Source: Mycobacterium palustre (lineage in GTDB: Bacteria; Actinomycetota; Actinomycetes; Mycobacteriales; Mycobacteriaceae). From it: a stretch of 64,000 bases of DNA. Below the pieces are notes generated by a model. The model was given only the letters and a program-made list of their open reading frames with translations. It was not told the origin of the DNA and ran no database searches. Numbering within the stretch: position 1 is the stretch's first letter; every line of letters starts with the position of its first letter. Position numbers and translations under genes: made by a program. This document shows positions 35,587 through 45,806 of the stretch, piece after piece. The stretch covers positions 1 to 64,000 of the forward strand of contig NZ_LQPJ01000112.1 in assembly GCF_002101785.1 (NCBI RefSeq), written 5' to 3'.

Positions 35587-35595
35587 GTGTAACCC
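35587..35595 (+). promoter_or_regulatory. Second GTGTAACCC element, upstream of the cupredoxin gene
   Basis: An exact copy of the nine bases found at 34291. If it is a -35 element, transcription would begin near 35623, where an in-frame ATG lies, giving a leaderless cupredoxin mRNA starting MLREKH. Confidence 0.28.
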
Positions 35596-35613
35596 ACCGC
35601 CCTATCTCTTGGC

Positions 35614-36069
35614 ATGACCACCATGCTTCGCGAAAAACACCTGGGCTCGGTTGCCTCGGTTGCCGCAATTGCCGCCGCCGCGCTGTTGCTGGCCGGATGC
35701 TCGAGCTCGCGGCAGGCGGCACCGCAGCCGCCGCAGTCGGTGACGATGCCGGCGATGCCCGGAATGTCCGGTGCGCCGGCGGGTCCCACCTCGGCGACCG
35801 ACGCGCCCGTTGCGGCCGCCGGCGACGCGGTCACCATCGACAACTTCGCCTTCGCCCCCGCGACGCTGACGGTCCGCGCCGGCGGCACCGTCACCTGGAC
35901 CAACCGCGACGAAGAGCCACACACGGTGGCCGCCACCGACGGATCGTTCCACTCGCCCGGGATGGGCACCGGGGCAACGTATTCCCACACCTTTGCGACC
36001 GCGGGGAAGTTCGACTACGTCTGCTCGATCCACCCGTCCATGCACGGCACCGTGGTGGTGACCCCATGA
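35614..36069 (+). CDS. Cupredoxin-domain lipoprotein
   Basis: The 151-residue protein has a signal peptide with lipobox LLAGC (C29 as lipidation site), a Met/Pro-rich linker and a plastocyanin/amicyanin-like domain. The type 1 copper ligands are H103 (EEPHTV), C137, H140 (VCSIHP) and M143. It should be a membrane-tethered copper electron carrier outside the cytoplasm. ATG 35614 is listed, but ATG 35623 is an equally good start. Its end overlaps the next start (ATGA). Confidence 0.88.
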   Translation: MTTMLREKHLGSVASVAAIAAAALLLAGCSSSRQAAPQPPQSVTMPAMPGMSGAPAGPTSATDAPVAAAGDAVTIDNFAFAPATLTVRAGGTVTWTNRDEEPHTVAATDGSFHSPGMGTGATYSHTFATAGKFDYVCSIHPSMHGTVVVTP

Positions 36070-36998
36070 CCGAACACGACCCGCGCACCATGAACCGCCG
36101 CCAGCTCATCCGCCACACCGCGTGGTTCGGGGCGGCCGTCGGCATCGCCGTGGCCGGCGGCGAGGTGATCTCCCACGTCGCCGGTTCGGCTACGGCCGCC
36201 CATGCCGCGACCCGGCCCGCCCTGCGGTTCGCCCAGGTCAGCGACAGCCACATCGGGTTCACCGGCGCAGCCAACCCCAACGTCGCCGACACCTTCAACC
36301 ACGCCATCGATCGCGTCAACAACCTCGGCTACACACCGGATTTCGTCATCCACACCGGCGACCTCACCCACCTGTCGACCCCGGAACAGTTCGACCAGGT
36401 CAAGCAGATGATGACCCAGCTGAACACCCCGCACGTCTTCACGGTGCCGGGCGAACACGACTCGGTCGACGACGCGGGGCAAAAGTACCGCAGCGCCTTC
36501 GGCGCGGGCACCCGCGGCGACGGGTGGTACAGCTTCGACATCGCCGGCGTGCACGTGATCGCGCTGGTGAACACCTTGAACCTCAAAAAGCTCGGGCACC
36601 TGGGCAGCGACCAGCTGGACTTCGTGCGAAAAGACGTCGCGGGTTTGTCGAGTGACACCCCGATCGTCGTGTTCAGCCACATCCCGCTGTTCGCGATGTA
36701 CCCGGACTGGGGTTGGGGTACCGACGACGCCACCCAGGCGCTGAGCTATTTGAGCCGCTTCTCGTCGGTCACCTGCCTCAACGGGCATGTGCACCAACTG
36801 TTTTCCAAGACCGAGGGCAACGTCCACTTCTACAGCGGAACGACGACCGCCTATCCGTTACCGCAGCCCGGCGACGGTCCCGCGCCCAAGCCGGTCACGC
36901 TGCCGGCCGGAAAGCTCGGTGACGCCCTGGGCGTGCGCGAGGTCGGCTACACCAAAGGGCAGACCGCGCTGGCGCTGAAGGAGATTAAGCTGCAATGA
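36066..36998 (+). CDS. Tat-exported metallophosphoesterase
   Basis: The 310-residue protein has a twin-arginine signal (MNRRQLIRHTAWFGAAVGIA) and a calcineurin-like phosphoesterase domain: D60 and H62 (SDSHIG), D99 (HTGDLTH), FSHIPL and NGHVHQ. The usual GNHD motif reads GEHD (E130-H131-D132), so a metal-bridging Asn is replaced by Glu. Export by Tat suggests that metal is inserted before transport. It is coupled to the cupredoxin gene before it and the membrane gene after it. Substrate unknown. Confidence 0.85.
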   Translation: MTEHDPRTMNRRQLIRHTAWFGAAVGIAVAGGEVISHVAGSATAAHAATRPALRFAQVSDSHIGFTGAANPNVADTFNHAIDRVNNLGYTPDFVIHTGDLTHLSTPEQFDQVKQMMTQLNTPHVFTVPGEHDSVDDAGQKYRSAFGAGTRGDGWYSFDIAGVHVIALVNTLNLKKLGHLGSDQLDFVRKDVAGLSSDTPIVVFSHIPLFAMYPDWGWGTDDATQALSYLSRFSSVTCLNGHVHQLFSKTEGNVHFYSGTTTAYPLPQPGDGPAPKPVTLPAGKLGDALGVREVGYTKGQTALALKEIKLQ

Positions 36999-37402
36999 GA
37001 TTCGTTCTTCGGCTCGCCCTGGCCCTCGCCCTCGCCGTGAGCGCGGCCAGCCACGCCTACCTTTATGTCCACGGCTACCGACACATTCCGATGATCGGGC
37101 AGGCGTTCCTGATCCAGGTCAGCGTGTCGCTCGCGTTGGCGGTGCTGATCATCGGCGGTGGTCCGCGGTGGCTGGACTGGGCCGCGGCCGCGACGGCGGG
37201 CGGCTCCCTGGCGGCGTTCGTGCTGTCGCGGACCGTCGGGCTGTTCGGCTTCTCCGAGACCGGATGGGACCCGTCACCCTTCGCGGCGATCAGCGTCGCC
37301 ACCGAAGCGTTGACGGTGGTGCTGTGGGCGGTCGCCGTCGTCGCGTCGGCTCAGGCGTCGAAAACGGTGGTCCCGGTGCCGCTCGGGCTGTACGAGAGGT
37401 AG
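36995..37402 (+). CDS. Small integral membrane protein
   Basis: The 135-residue protein has four predicted membrane helices (about residues 7-25, 35-54, 60-80 and 98-120) and no recognised domain. ATG 36995 overlaps the phosphoesterase stop (ATGA), so it belongs to the sigma-Rieske-cupredoxin operon. Its last 52 bases overlap the tail of the PE_PGRS gene on the other strand. Confidence 0.7.
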   Translation: MRFVLRLALALALAVSAASHAYLYVHGYRHIPMIGQAFLIQVSVSLALAVLIIGGGPRWLDWAAAATAGGSLAAFVLSRTVGLFGFSETGWDPSPFAAISVATEALTVVLWAVAVVASAQASKTVVPVPLGLYER

Positions 37403-38811
37403 ATCGGATGTTGCAGGAAGGGAGCGATTCCGGTGTTGAAGTTGCCCCCGAGGAGGCTGGGCACGATTGGAATCTGGTTTGCACCGACCGTCGTGGTGTA
37501 CAGCAACGTCTTTCCGTCGGGGGTGTAGACGGACACCTTGGTGCCCGACGGCAGGTATCCGTTGGAATTCTGGGCGCCGATGTTGTCCGGCACGGATCCT
37601 TGCAGGCCCCCCGAATCGATGAATGCACCCGAAGTCGAATGCAAAGCGCCGTTGTTGAAACGCACGTCCAACGTCGCCGACGGCGCTCCGGTGACGGAGG
37701 CGATGGGCGTCAGCGGGTTGGTGCCGAATTGCATGACGCCCGCGGGCTCGTCGATCAGCACGCCCTGACCGAAAGTGCCCGGCAAAGCCGTCACGGGACT
37801 GCTGCTGAGCGGTCCGCCCCCGGGATTGACCCCGACGCCCAAGACGGCCGGGAGGTTCGACGTCGGATACGGATTTGTGAAGATGAAGTCGACGGTTTGG
37901 GTTGCGGACGTAACCACGCCAATGGTGGTGGGCTGGGTGACGATTCCGTTCCCGAAGTTCACCGTCGCCCGGTAAGTGTTGTAGGTCTCGGTCAACGTAT
38001 TCCCGGGTTCGCCGTAGGTGATGGTCAGCCCGGTCTTGAGGGGCGCGCCGAGCGTCGCCAGGTTGACGTCTTGGGACGGCAGGATGAGACCGCGGGATCC
38101 GGTGTCGACGATGGCGGACACCGTCGGTCCGCCGCCCACCGAGATGTTCGCCATGATGTCGTTGTTCGACAGCGTGATCGGGACGGTGGCCAGGCCGGGA
38201 GCGCCCGGGGCCCCCGCCGCGCCGGCCAACAGGCCGCCGCGGCCGCCGGCGCCGCCGAGTGCCGCGGGGCCACCGGTGCCGCCGTTTCCGCCGTTGCCGA
38301 TCAACCCCGCGGGTCCGCCGGCGCCCCCGCGCGCCCCGACGGCGGTGCTGTTTCCGCCGTTTCCGCCGTTGCCGTACAAAAGCCCACCCGGCCCACCGGC
38401 CGTCCCCACCCCGTGCGCATTGGTGGTGCCGTTGGCGCCGTTGCCGATGAGCGGACGCCCCAGCACCGAGTTGGTCGGGGCATTGATCAGCTCGAGGATG
38501 CCCTGCTGGAGGGTTTGCAGCGGGTTCGCGTTGGCGGCCTCGGTGGCGGCATAGGCGCCGGCGCTGGCGTCGAGGGCCCGCACCAACTGGGTGTGGAACG
38601 CGGCGGCCTGGGCGCCCAGCGTCTGATAATTCGAGGCGTGCTGGGAAAAGAGCGCCGCGATCGCCGCCGAAACCTCGTCACCGGCGGCGGCCAGCACCCC
38701 CGTCGTGGGGCCCGCTGCCGCCGCGTGCGCCGCGGTGATCGCCGAGGCAACGCTCTTTAAATTTGTTGCCGCTTCGGTCACCGATTCCGGAATCGCGATC
38801 ACAAACGACAT
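37351..38811 (-). CDS. PE_PGRS-family protein with aspartic protease domain
   Basis: The 486-residue protein has three parts. Residues 1-95 are a PE domain ([18 protein letters not shown]); residues about 123-206 are a short PGRS region of Gly-Gly-Asn/Ala repeats; residues about 208-486 resemble a retropepsin-like aspartic protease with two catalytic motifs, DTGS (D236) and DSGG (D399). This matches the PecA-type PE_PGRS proteases, which are cell-surface enzymes secreted by ESX-5 that process lipases and PE_PGRS proteins. ATG 38811 is chosen because it gives the canonical PE start. It overlaps the convergent membrane gene by 52 bases. Confidence 0.88.
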   Translation of the reverse strand: MSFVIAIPESVTEAATNLKSVASAITAAHAAAAGPTTGVLAAAGDEVSAAIAALFSQHASNYQTLGAQAAAFHTQLVRALDASAGAYAATEAANANPLQTLQQGILELINAPTNSVLGRPLIGNGANGTTNAHGVGTAGGPGGLLYGNGGNGGNSTAVGARGGAGGPAGLIGNGGNGGTGGPAALGGAGGRGGLLAGAAGAPGAPGLATVPITLSNNDIMANISVGGGPTVSAIVDTGSRGLILPSQDVNLATLGAPLKTGLTITYGEPGNTLTETYNTYRATVNFGNGIVTQPTTIGVVTSATQTVDFIFTNPYPTSNLPAVLGVGVNPGGGPLSSSPVTALPGTFGQGVLIDEPAGVMQFGTNPLTPIASVTGAPSATLDVRFNNGALHSTSGAFIDSGGLQGSVPDNIGAQNSNGYLPSGTKVSVYTPDGKTLLYTTTVGANQIPIVPSLLGGNFNTGIAPFLQHPIYLSYSPSGTGTTVFDA

Positions 38812-38974
38812 ACGAGCCCCCAGGCGTAGCCCCGATAACGACGTCGCATCCCGATCGCGACAAATCGGATAGTAGCGATCGGCAAAAATGGAATTGCACG
38901 TTTTCAAGACGCATTCGCGGCAAATGCAAAACCGGTGCCTTGTTTGGGCGAGTCACCGGGACCAAAGGATCAAC

Positions 38975-39583
38975 TCACGTTTGACGCATATCGCCGACGA
39001 AGCGCTGCGCCTCTTCCCAGCTGGGCAGCAGGCCCGAGGCGCGCACCTCGGCGAGGCTCGGTGCGGCGGCGTCACGGTCGGACAGGCTGGGTGCGGCGCC
39101 GCCGACCAGCGGCCAGTCGATGGCCAACGCGGGATCCGTCGCGCAGATCGTGTGCTCGCGCTGCGGGTTGTATTCCGCCGAGCACAGGTACATCACCGTG
39201 GAATTGTCTTGCAGCGCAAGGAAACCGTGACCGAGGCCCTCGGAGATGTAGATCGTTTTGCGCTGCGAGTCGTCGAGCAAAACCGAGTCCCACTGGCCGA
39301 AAGTCGGTGAGCCGACCCGGATGTCGACGACCACGTCGAAGACCGCGCCGGAAACGCAGGTCACGTATTTGGCCTGGCTGGGGGGCAGCTGCGCGAAGTG
39401 GATACCGCGCAGCACGCCGGCCGCCGAGACCGAGCAGTTGGCCTGGCGCACGTCCAGCCGATGGCCGGCGAACCCGGTGAACCCGCGGTCGGTGAGCCAC
39501 TCGAAAAACAAGCCGCGCGAATCGCCGTGGATCTTCGGGGTGATCTCCCAGGCGCCGGGGACCTTCAGCTCGCGAACCTCCAT
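38975..39583 (-). CDS. rmlC: dTDP-4-dehydrorhamnose 3,5-epimerase
   Basis: The 202-residue cupin has the catalytic His in RGIHFAQLPPSQAKYVTC and the Tyr in LCSAEYNPQREH. It makes dTDP-L-rhamnose precursor for the arabinogalactan linker, an essential wall component. The length and the opening MEVRELKVPGAWEITP agree with mycobacterial RmlC. ATG 39583 lies one base after the rmlB stop. Downstream, 163 bases before the PE_PGRS gene hold nothing recognised. Confidence 0.95.
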   Translation of the reverse strand: MEVRELKVPGAWEITPKIHGDSRGLFFEWLTDRGFTGFAGHRLDVRQANCSVSAAGVLRGIHFAQLPPSQAKYVTCVSGAVFDVVVDIRVGSPTFGQWDSVLLDDSQRKTIYISEGLGHGFLALQDNSTVMYLCSAEYNPQREHTICATDPALAIDWPLVGGAAPSLSDRDAAAPSLAEVRASGLLPSWEEAQRFVGDMRQT

Positions 39584-39584
39584 C

Positions 39585-40607
<1,023 letters not shown>

Positions 40608-41474
40608 TCAGCTTGGGGGAGTTAGCCCTAATGGCCCGGCCAGCTCGCCCAGCGCGCTCACCAACTCGTCGTCGTTCGCGCTGCCCAGCACCTGGATCGC
40701 CACGTGGTCGGCGCCGGCTTCGCAATGCTCGTTGAGGCGGTCGGCGACGGCCCCGGGGGTGCCGTAGGCCACCACGGCGTCGATCAGCCGGTCGCTGCCG
40801 GGCTTGGCGACGTCGTCCTGGGTGAAGCCCAGCCGCAGCCAGTTGTTCACGTAGTTGCCCAGGCTCAGGTAACGGTCGACGGTCCGGCGGCCGATCGAGC
40901 GGGCCTGTCCGGTGTCGGTGCTCAGCACCGCCTTGTGTTCCGGTGCCAAAAACACCGACCCGCCCAGCTGCTCGCGGGCCTTGGCGGTGTGCTCGGGCGT
41001 CGTCAGGTACGGGTGGGCGCCGGCGCTGCGCTGCGCCGCCAGCCGCAACACCCGCGGGCCCAGCGCCGCTAGCACCCGGCGGCTGGTCGGCACCATCGCC
41101 GCGTCGAGCGCGTCCAGGTAGGCCACCAGCGCGTCGTAGGGCTTGACGTACTCCTGGGTGTGCTCGGGGTGGCCGGTCCCGATGCCGAGCAAAAACCGTC
41201 CGGGGAAAGCGTTTTCGATGCGCTCGTAGGACTCGGCGACCGTCGGCGCCGGCGCGGACCAGATGTTGACGATCCCCGTGGCCAGCTGCAGCGACGTGGT
41301 CTGTTCGAGGGCCGGGTCGACCCACGCCAGGTCCGCGTCCGGCGAACCGCCGACCCAGACCGCGCCGTATCCGAGCGATTCGATCCGCGTGGCCAGCTCC
41401 GGTGTGATCGAGCGGGTGGCGAGGAATACGCCGAAGCGGCCCAGGTCCGGTTTCAGGCCGGCTGCGGCGGTCAT
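40608..41474 (-). CDS. LLM-class F420-dependent oxidoreductase, TIGR03620-type (copy 1)
   Basis: The 288-residue luciferase-like protein shows GYGAVWVGGSPDADLAWVDP, LATGIVNIWSAPAP and RFLLGIGTGHPEHTQEY. It closely resembles the next gene upstream and probably uses F420; the substrate is unknown. Rv3463, next to rmlB in Mtb, is the positional counterpart. Spacing of 27 bases to rmlB suggests co-transcription. Confidence 0.85.
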   Translation of the reverse strand: MTAAAGLKPDLGRFGVFLATRSITPELATRIESLGYGAVWVGGSPDADLAWVDPALEQTTSLQLATGIVNIWSAPAPTVAESYERIENAFPGRFLLGIGTGHPEHTQEYVKPYDALVAYLDALDAAMVPTSRRVLAALGPRVLRLAAQRSAGAHPYLTTPEHTAKAREQLGGSVFLAPEHKAVLSTDTGQARSIGRRTVDRYLSLGNYVNNWLRLGFTQDDVAKPGSDRLIDAVVAYGTPGAVADRLNEHCEAGADHVAIQVLGSANDDELVSALGELAGPLGLTPPS

Positions 41475-41503
41475 CTGGATCCCCCTCGAAGACGCGTGTC
41501 GGC

Positions 41504-42361
41504 TCAGGGCTGGGTCAGCCCGAGCGGCCCGGCCAATTCGGCCAGCGCCGAGACAAGGTTTTCATCTCTGGTGAGGACCTGCACGGGGACGTGGTCGGCG
41601 CCGGCGTCGAGGTGCTCCTTGAGCCGCGCCGCGATTTGGTCCGGGGTGCCGTAGGCGACGACGGAGTCGACCAGGCGGTCGCTGCCCGGCCGGGTGACCT
41701 CGTCGTCGGAAAAGCCCAGCCGCTTCCAGTTGTTGCGGTAGTTGGCCAGGTTGAAGTAGATGTCGAGCGCCCTGCGGCCGACCGCGCGGGCCTGCTCGGG
41801 ATCGGTGGTCAGCACCGCCTTGTGCTCGGGCGCCAAAAACGCCGACGGGCCGATCAGCTCGCGCGCCCGCGCGGTGTGCTCCGGGGTGGTCAGGTAGGGG
41901 TGCGCGCCGGCGGCCCGCTCCGCGGACAGCTTCAGCACCCGCGGGCCCAGCGCCGCCACCACGCGCCGGTGGGCGGGCACGCCGTACTCGTCGAGCTGTT
42001 TCAGGTACTCCACGAGCGCGTCGTAGGGCTTACGGTACTCGGCGTGGGCTTCGGGGTGCCCGACGCCGATGCCCAGCAGGAAGCGCCCGGGGTAGGCGTT
42101 GTCGATGCGGTGGAAGGACTCGGCGACCGGCTTGGCGGCCGCGGTCCAGATGTTGACGATCCCGGTCGCCACCTGCAGCGTCGTCGTCGCCTCGAGGATG
42201 GGCTCGACCCACGCCAGCTCCGCGGGCGGCGAGCCGCCCACCCAGACGGCCCCGTAGCCCAGGGACTCGATCTCTTTGGCCTGCTGGGGGGTCACGCCGC
42301 GTCCGAACGATCCGAACCGGCCGAGGTTGGGTTTGGCTGCATCGGTCATGGTCGTTGTCAA
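41504..42361 (-). CDS. LLM-class F420-dependent oxidoreductase, TIGR03620-type (copy 2)
   Basis: The 285-residue protein is a tandem paralogue of the preceding entry (GYGAVWVGGSPPAELAWVEP; VATGIVNIWTAAAK; RFLLGIGVGHPEAHAEY). The two lie 29 bases apart and are probably a duplication, with clear divergence in the N-terminal 20 residues and the C-terminal loop. Substrate unknown. Confidence 0.85.
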   Translation of the reverse strand: MTTTMTDAAKPNLGRFGSFGRGVTPQQAKEIESLGYGAVWVGGSPPAELAWVEPILEATTTLQVATGIVNIWTAAAKPVAESFHRIDNAYPGRFLLGIGVGHPEAHAEYRKPYDALVEYLKQLDEYGVPAHRRVVAALGPRVLKLSAERAAGAHPYLTTPEHTARARELIGPSAFLAPEHKAVLTTDPEQARAVGRRALDIYFNLANYRNNWKRLGFSDDEVTRPGSDRLVDSVVAYGTPDQIAARLKEHLDAGADHVPVQVLTRDENLVSALAELAGPLGLTQP

Positions 42362-42378
42362 CCCGCGGAACCGGGCCC

Positions 42379-43860
42379 CTATTCCGTGCTGTCAGCGGCG
42401 GCCGGGACCTCGAGCGGGAGCAGCACGATGAACCGCGTGTCGCCGGGAACGGATTGCACCCGCAGGTCCCCGCGGTGCTTCTTGACGACGATGTTCCAGG
42501 CCAGATCCAGGCCGAGGCCGGTGCCTTCCCCGACCGGCTTGGTGGTGAAGAACGGCTCGAAGATCCGCTCGCGAACCTCGTCGGGCACGCCGGGGCCGGT
42601 GTCGCAGATCTCGATGCGGGCCATCTTCTCGCCTTCTCGGCGGGTGCGGATGGTCAGGGTGCCGCCTTCGTCGCGCATCGCGGCGATCGCATTGTCGATG
42701 ATGTTCGTGAACACCTGGTTGAGATCGCCTGGGTAACAAGGGATTTGGGGAAGGGACTTGTCGAGTTCCTTGACCACCTGGATGGCGGCGCCCCCTCGTG
42801 CGTTCGGGCCCAGGCGATCGGCGAACATCGTGAGCGTGCTGCGCAGCAGTTCGTGGACGTCGGCGACCTGGAACGGGGCCCGGTCCAGCTGCGAATACTG
42901 CTTGGCGTCGGCGACCAGCGCCGAGATCCGTTTGCTCGCCTCCAAGATCTGGTTCAGCAGCAGCTCGCCCTCGACGGTGTAGCTCAGCCAGCGGATGGCC
43001 TTCTCCAGCGACGTCGCCGAGCCGAGATCCTCGGTCGCCGCGGCGATGCGTTCCAGCCAGTCGGTGTCGACGCCCCCTTCGACGAAGGTCGGCGCGATGT
43101 CCCACCCGTCCTCGACGCCGTGGTCCTCCAGCCATCCGCCGACGGCGTCCTCCAAGTCGGCCGTCTCGATCGCGCTCATGTTCGCCGACGGCGCCTTGGC
43201 CACCTGGACCGCGAGCTCTTCCTGCAGCCGCACCAGCGCCCGCAGCGCCTCGGGCGTGACGGTCCCGTCGGCGAGCATCGCGAGCTTCTGGCGCATGCCG
43301 GCGACCCGCTGCCGCAGCTCGGCCGCGGCGCGGACGGTGGCCGCCGCGGGGTTGTTCAGCTGATGGGTCAACCCGGCGGACAGCTGGCCCAGCGCCAGCA
43401 GCTTCTCCCGGTTGGCGATGATCCGGCGGGTGCGCTCGAGCCCGACCGCCATGCCGTCGAGCAGGTGCACGGCCATCGGGAACTGATCCTTCATAAAGCG
43501 CGCGAACGCGGGCGCGTCGAGCACGAAGAACCGCGACGGCTTCGTGACATAGACGGTCGCGTCGTAGCTCTGATGCTGCGGCTGGCCGGTGAAGGCGCGC
43601 CAGGCGCCGCAGTACACCCCGCGCTGTGAGGTGCGGTTCGTCTCGATGTCCTGGCCGCCCGAGAGCTTCGACATCACCAGCTCGCCCTCGATCAGGACGT
43701 ACAGGCACGTCGCCGGCTCGCCCTCGACGCAGATCGGGCCGGGCTCGTACTGCTCGACGTGCCCGCTGGCGCACAGCATCTCGAGTTGCCGGTCGGTGAG
43801 CGCCTCGAACAAAAACAGGGTGCGCAGCTCGTCGGGCCGGCACGGCACCGGGGCGGTCAC
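42379..43860 (-). CDS. Sensor histidine kinase with N-terminal cyclic-nucleotide-binding-type domain
   Basis: The 493-residue soluble protein has a cNMP-binding fold at about residues 15-130 ([24 protein letters not shown]), a phosphoacceptor H166 in [15 protein letters not shown], and an HATPase domain with N box [16 protein letters not shown]1 DTGPGVP and G2 [10 protein letters not shown]. The H box lacks the usual adjacent Glu (HQ instead of HE). There are no membrane segments, so it senses a cytoplasmic ligand. It starts 5 bases after the response regulator/TrxR gene and forms a two-component pair with it. Confidence 0.88.
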
Positions 43861-43865
43861 GGGCG

Positions 43866-45545
43866 TCAGGCCTTCGCCAGGTAGCGGTGCACCAGCATCA
43901 CGGCCATCGACCCTTCGCCGACGGCGGCCGCGACCCGCTTGGCGGACGCGGAACGCACGTCGCCGGCGACGAACACCCCGGGCACGCTGGTCTCCAGGTG
44001 GTGCGGCGGGCGGTCCAGGGTCCAGCCGCACACGTTGCGCAGGTCGGGGCCGGCCAGGATGAAGCCGTGGTCGTCGCGGGCCAGCACCCCGTCCAGCCAC
44101 TCGGTGCGCGGGACGGCGCCGATGAAGACGAACATCCGGGCGCAGGCGACCTCCTCGGTGTCGCCGGTGCGGTTGTCGACCAGGGTCAGCTTCTCCAGGT
44201 GATCGGTCCCGGTGGCGCACTGCACCTCGGTGCAGGTGCGCACGCTGATCTTGGGGTTCTGCTCGATCTGCTGGATCAGGTAGTGCGACATCGACGCGGT
44301 CAGCGAGGGGGCGCGCACCACGATCGTCACCGCTTTGGCCTCGCGGGACAGGTGCATCGCGGCCTGCCCGGCGGAGTTGGCCCCGCCGATCACGTACACC
44401 TCCTCGCCGGTGCACTCCGACGCGATGGAGGTGGCCGCCCCGTAGTAGACGCCGCGGCCGACGAGCTCGTCGCACCCGGTCGCGGGCAGCTGGCGGTAGG
44501 CGACCCCGGTGGCGACGATGACGGCGTGCGCGTCGATGGAGCCGCCGTCGGAGAACCGCACGGTGCGCGCGCACCCGTTGACCTCCAGCGCGGTGGCGGT
44601 GCGGGCGGTGATGAGTTCGGCGCCGAACTTCTCGGCCTGCTTGCGCGCCCGCTGGGCCAGCTGGCTGCCCGAGACCCCGTCGGGGAAACCCAGGTAGTTC
44701 TCGATCCGCGAGCTCTGGCCGGCCTGGCCGCCGGTCGCGGTGCGCTCGATCAGCACGGTGCGCAGGCCCTCGGAGGCCCCGTAGACCGCCGCGGCCAGGC
44801 CCGCCGGCCCGCCGCCGATGACGACCAGGTCGTAGAACTCCTGCGACGGGGCGGTGGTCAGGCCCAGCGTGGCGGCCAGTTCGGCGTCGCTCGGGTCGAC
44901 CAGGGGGTCGCCGCGCTCGGTGACGACGACCGGCAGCCGCAGCCCGTCCTCGCCGGCGGCCGCCAGCAGCCGCTCGCCCTCGGGTTCGTCGGCCATGAAC
45001 CAGGTGTAGTAGAGCCCGTTGCGGGCCAAAAAGTCGCGGACCTGCCAGGACCGCGCCGACCAGCGGTGCCCGATCACCTTGGTGTGCGGGATGGCGTGTT
45101 CGGGCGTGCGCTTCCAGGCGTCCAGCAGCGCGTCGATGACGGGGTAGAGCTTTTCTTCCGGTGGGTCCCACGGCTTGAGCAGGTAGTGGTCAAGGTCGAC
45201 GACGTTGATGGCGTCGATGGCGGCGTGCGTGTCGGCGTAGGCGGTGAGCAGCACGCGGCGCGCCGTCGGGTACAGGTCCATCGCCTGTTCGAGGAACTCG
45301 ATGCCCGTCATCTGGGGCATCCGGTAGTCGGCGATGAGCGTCGCGACCGTCTCGCCGCGCAGTTTGAGCTGCTTGAGGGTGTCGAGGGCCTCGCCGGCCG
45401 ATTCGGCCCGCACGATCCGGTGCTCCTCGCCGTAGTGGCGGCGCAGGTCGCGCGCCACCGCGCGGGAGACGGCGGGATCGTCGTCGACGGTCAGGATCAC
45501 GGGTTTGCGTGGCTGGGTGGTGTCGCCGCCGGCGGGTGTGGTCAT
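43866..45545 (-). CDS. Response regulator fused to a thioredoxin-reductase-like flavoprotein
   Basis: The 559-residue protein has a receiver domain at 1-140 (DDD at 21-23, phosphoacceptor D73 in IADYRMP), a short glutaredoxin-like segment at about 155-225 without CxxC (HRWSARSWQ where cysteines would be), and a pyridine-nucleotide disulfide-oxidoreductase fold from 237 ([15 protein letters not shown]). The TrxR redox CxxC is missing: the place reads [12 protein letters not shown] (368-379). No DNA-binding domain is present. Output may therefore be NAD(P)H/FAD chemistry gated by phosphorylation. ATG 45545 is preferred to a start 11 codons upstream. Confidence 0.87.
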
Positions 45546-45619
45546 CAGCGTCAAGTATGCGCTTGTCAGCGGCCCCACGGGAGGTTGGGAAGGGGCCCCG
45601 GATTCCTCCCTCGGCGATT

Positions 45620-45647
45620 TTGGCCAGGGCCGATGACCGGGTATCGT
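45620..45647 (+). promoter_or_regulatory. Candidate promoter for the infA operon
   Basis: TTGGCC (45620-45625), 16 bases, TATCGT (45642-45647). The leader that follows is about 155 bases and contains the inverted repeat GGAAAT-CGCGGA-ATTTCC at 45697-45714. The -35 resembles that proposed for rplN (TTGGCG). Prediction by eye only. Confidence 0.35.
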
Positions 45648-45806
45648 GGACCAACGGTGCGGAATCCGCGCCGACTTTTTGCGTGCCCAGTCTCCCGGAA
45701 ATCGCGGAATTTCCCGTCACCGGCTCACGTTTTAAGTCGGGGTGAACGCCGCGCCGAACCGGGCGCTGACGCGAACGAAACGAATGACGAGGATTCGAAG
45801 AAGAGT

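Noticed and set aside
38190-38450. GC-rich direct repeats that could be taken for a non-coding repeat array
   Set aside because: They are the in-frame Gly-Gly-Asn/Ala repeats of the PGRS part of the protein; spacing and units are those of codons, not of a CRISPR or satellite.
41504-42361. Assigning the tandem TIGR03620-type proteins as F420-dependent glucose-6-phosphate dehydrogenase or mer-type enzymes
   Set aside because: Sequence segments fit the general luciferase-like fold only; no substrate-specific residues could be identified.
45697-45714. GGAAAT-CGCGGA-ATTTCC inverted repeat before infA as a terminator of the upstream unit
   Set aside because: No gene on the plus strand lies upstream to be terminated and there is no U-run; it is more likely part of the infA leader.
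43887-45806. Long plus-strand open frame leading into infA
   Set aside because: It is antisense to the fused response regulator gene and only its last 73 codons match a real protein, IF-1, which has its own ATG and promoter region.
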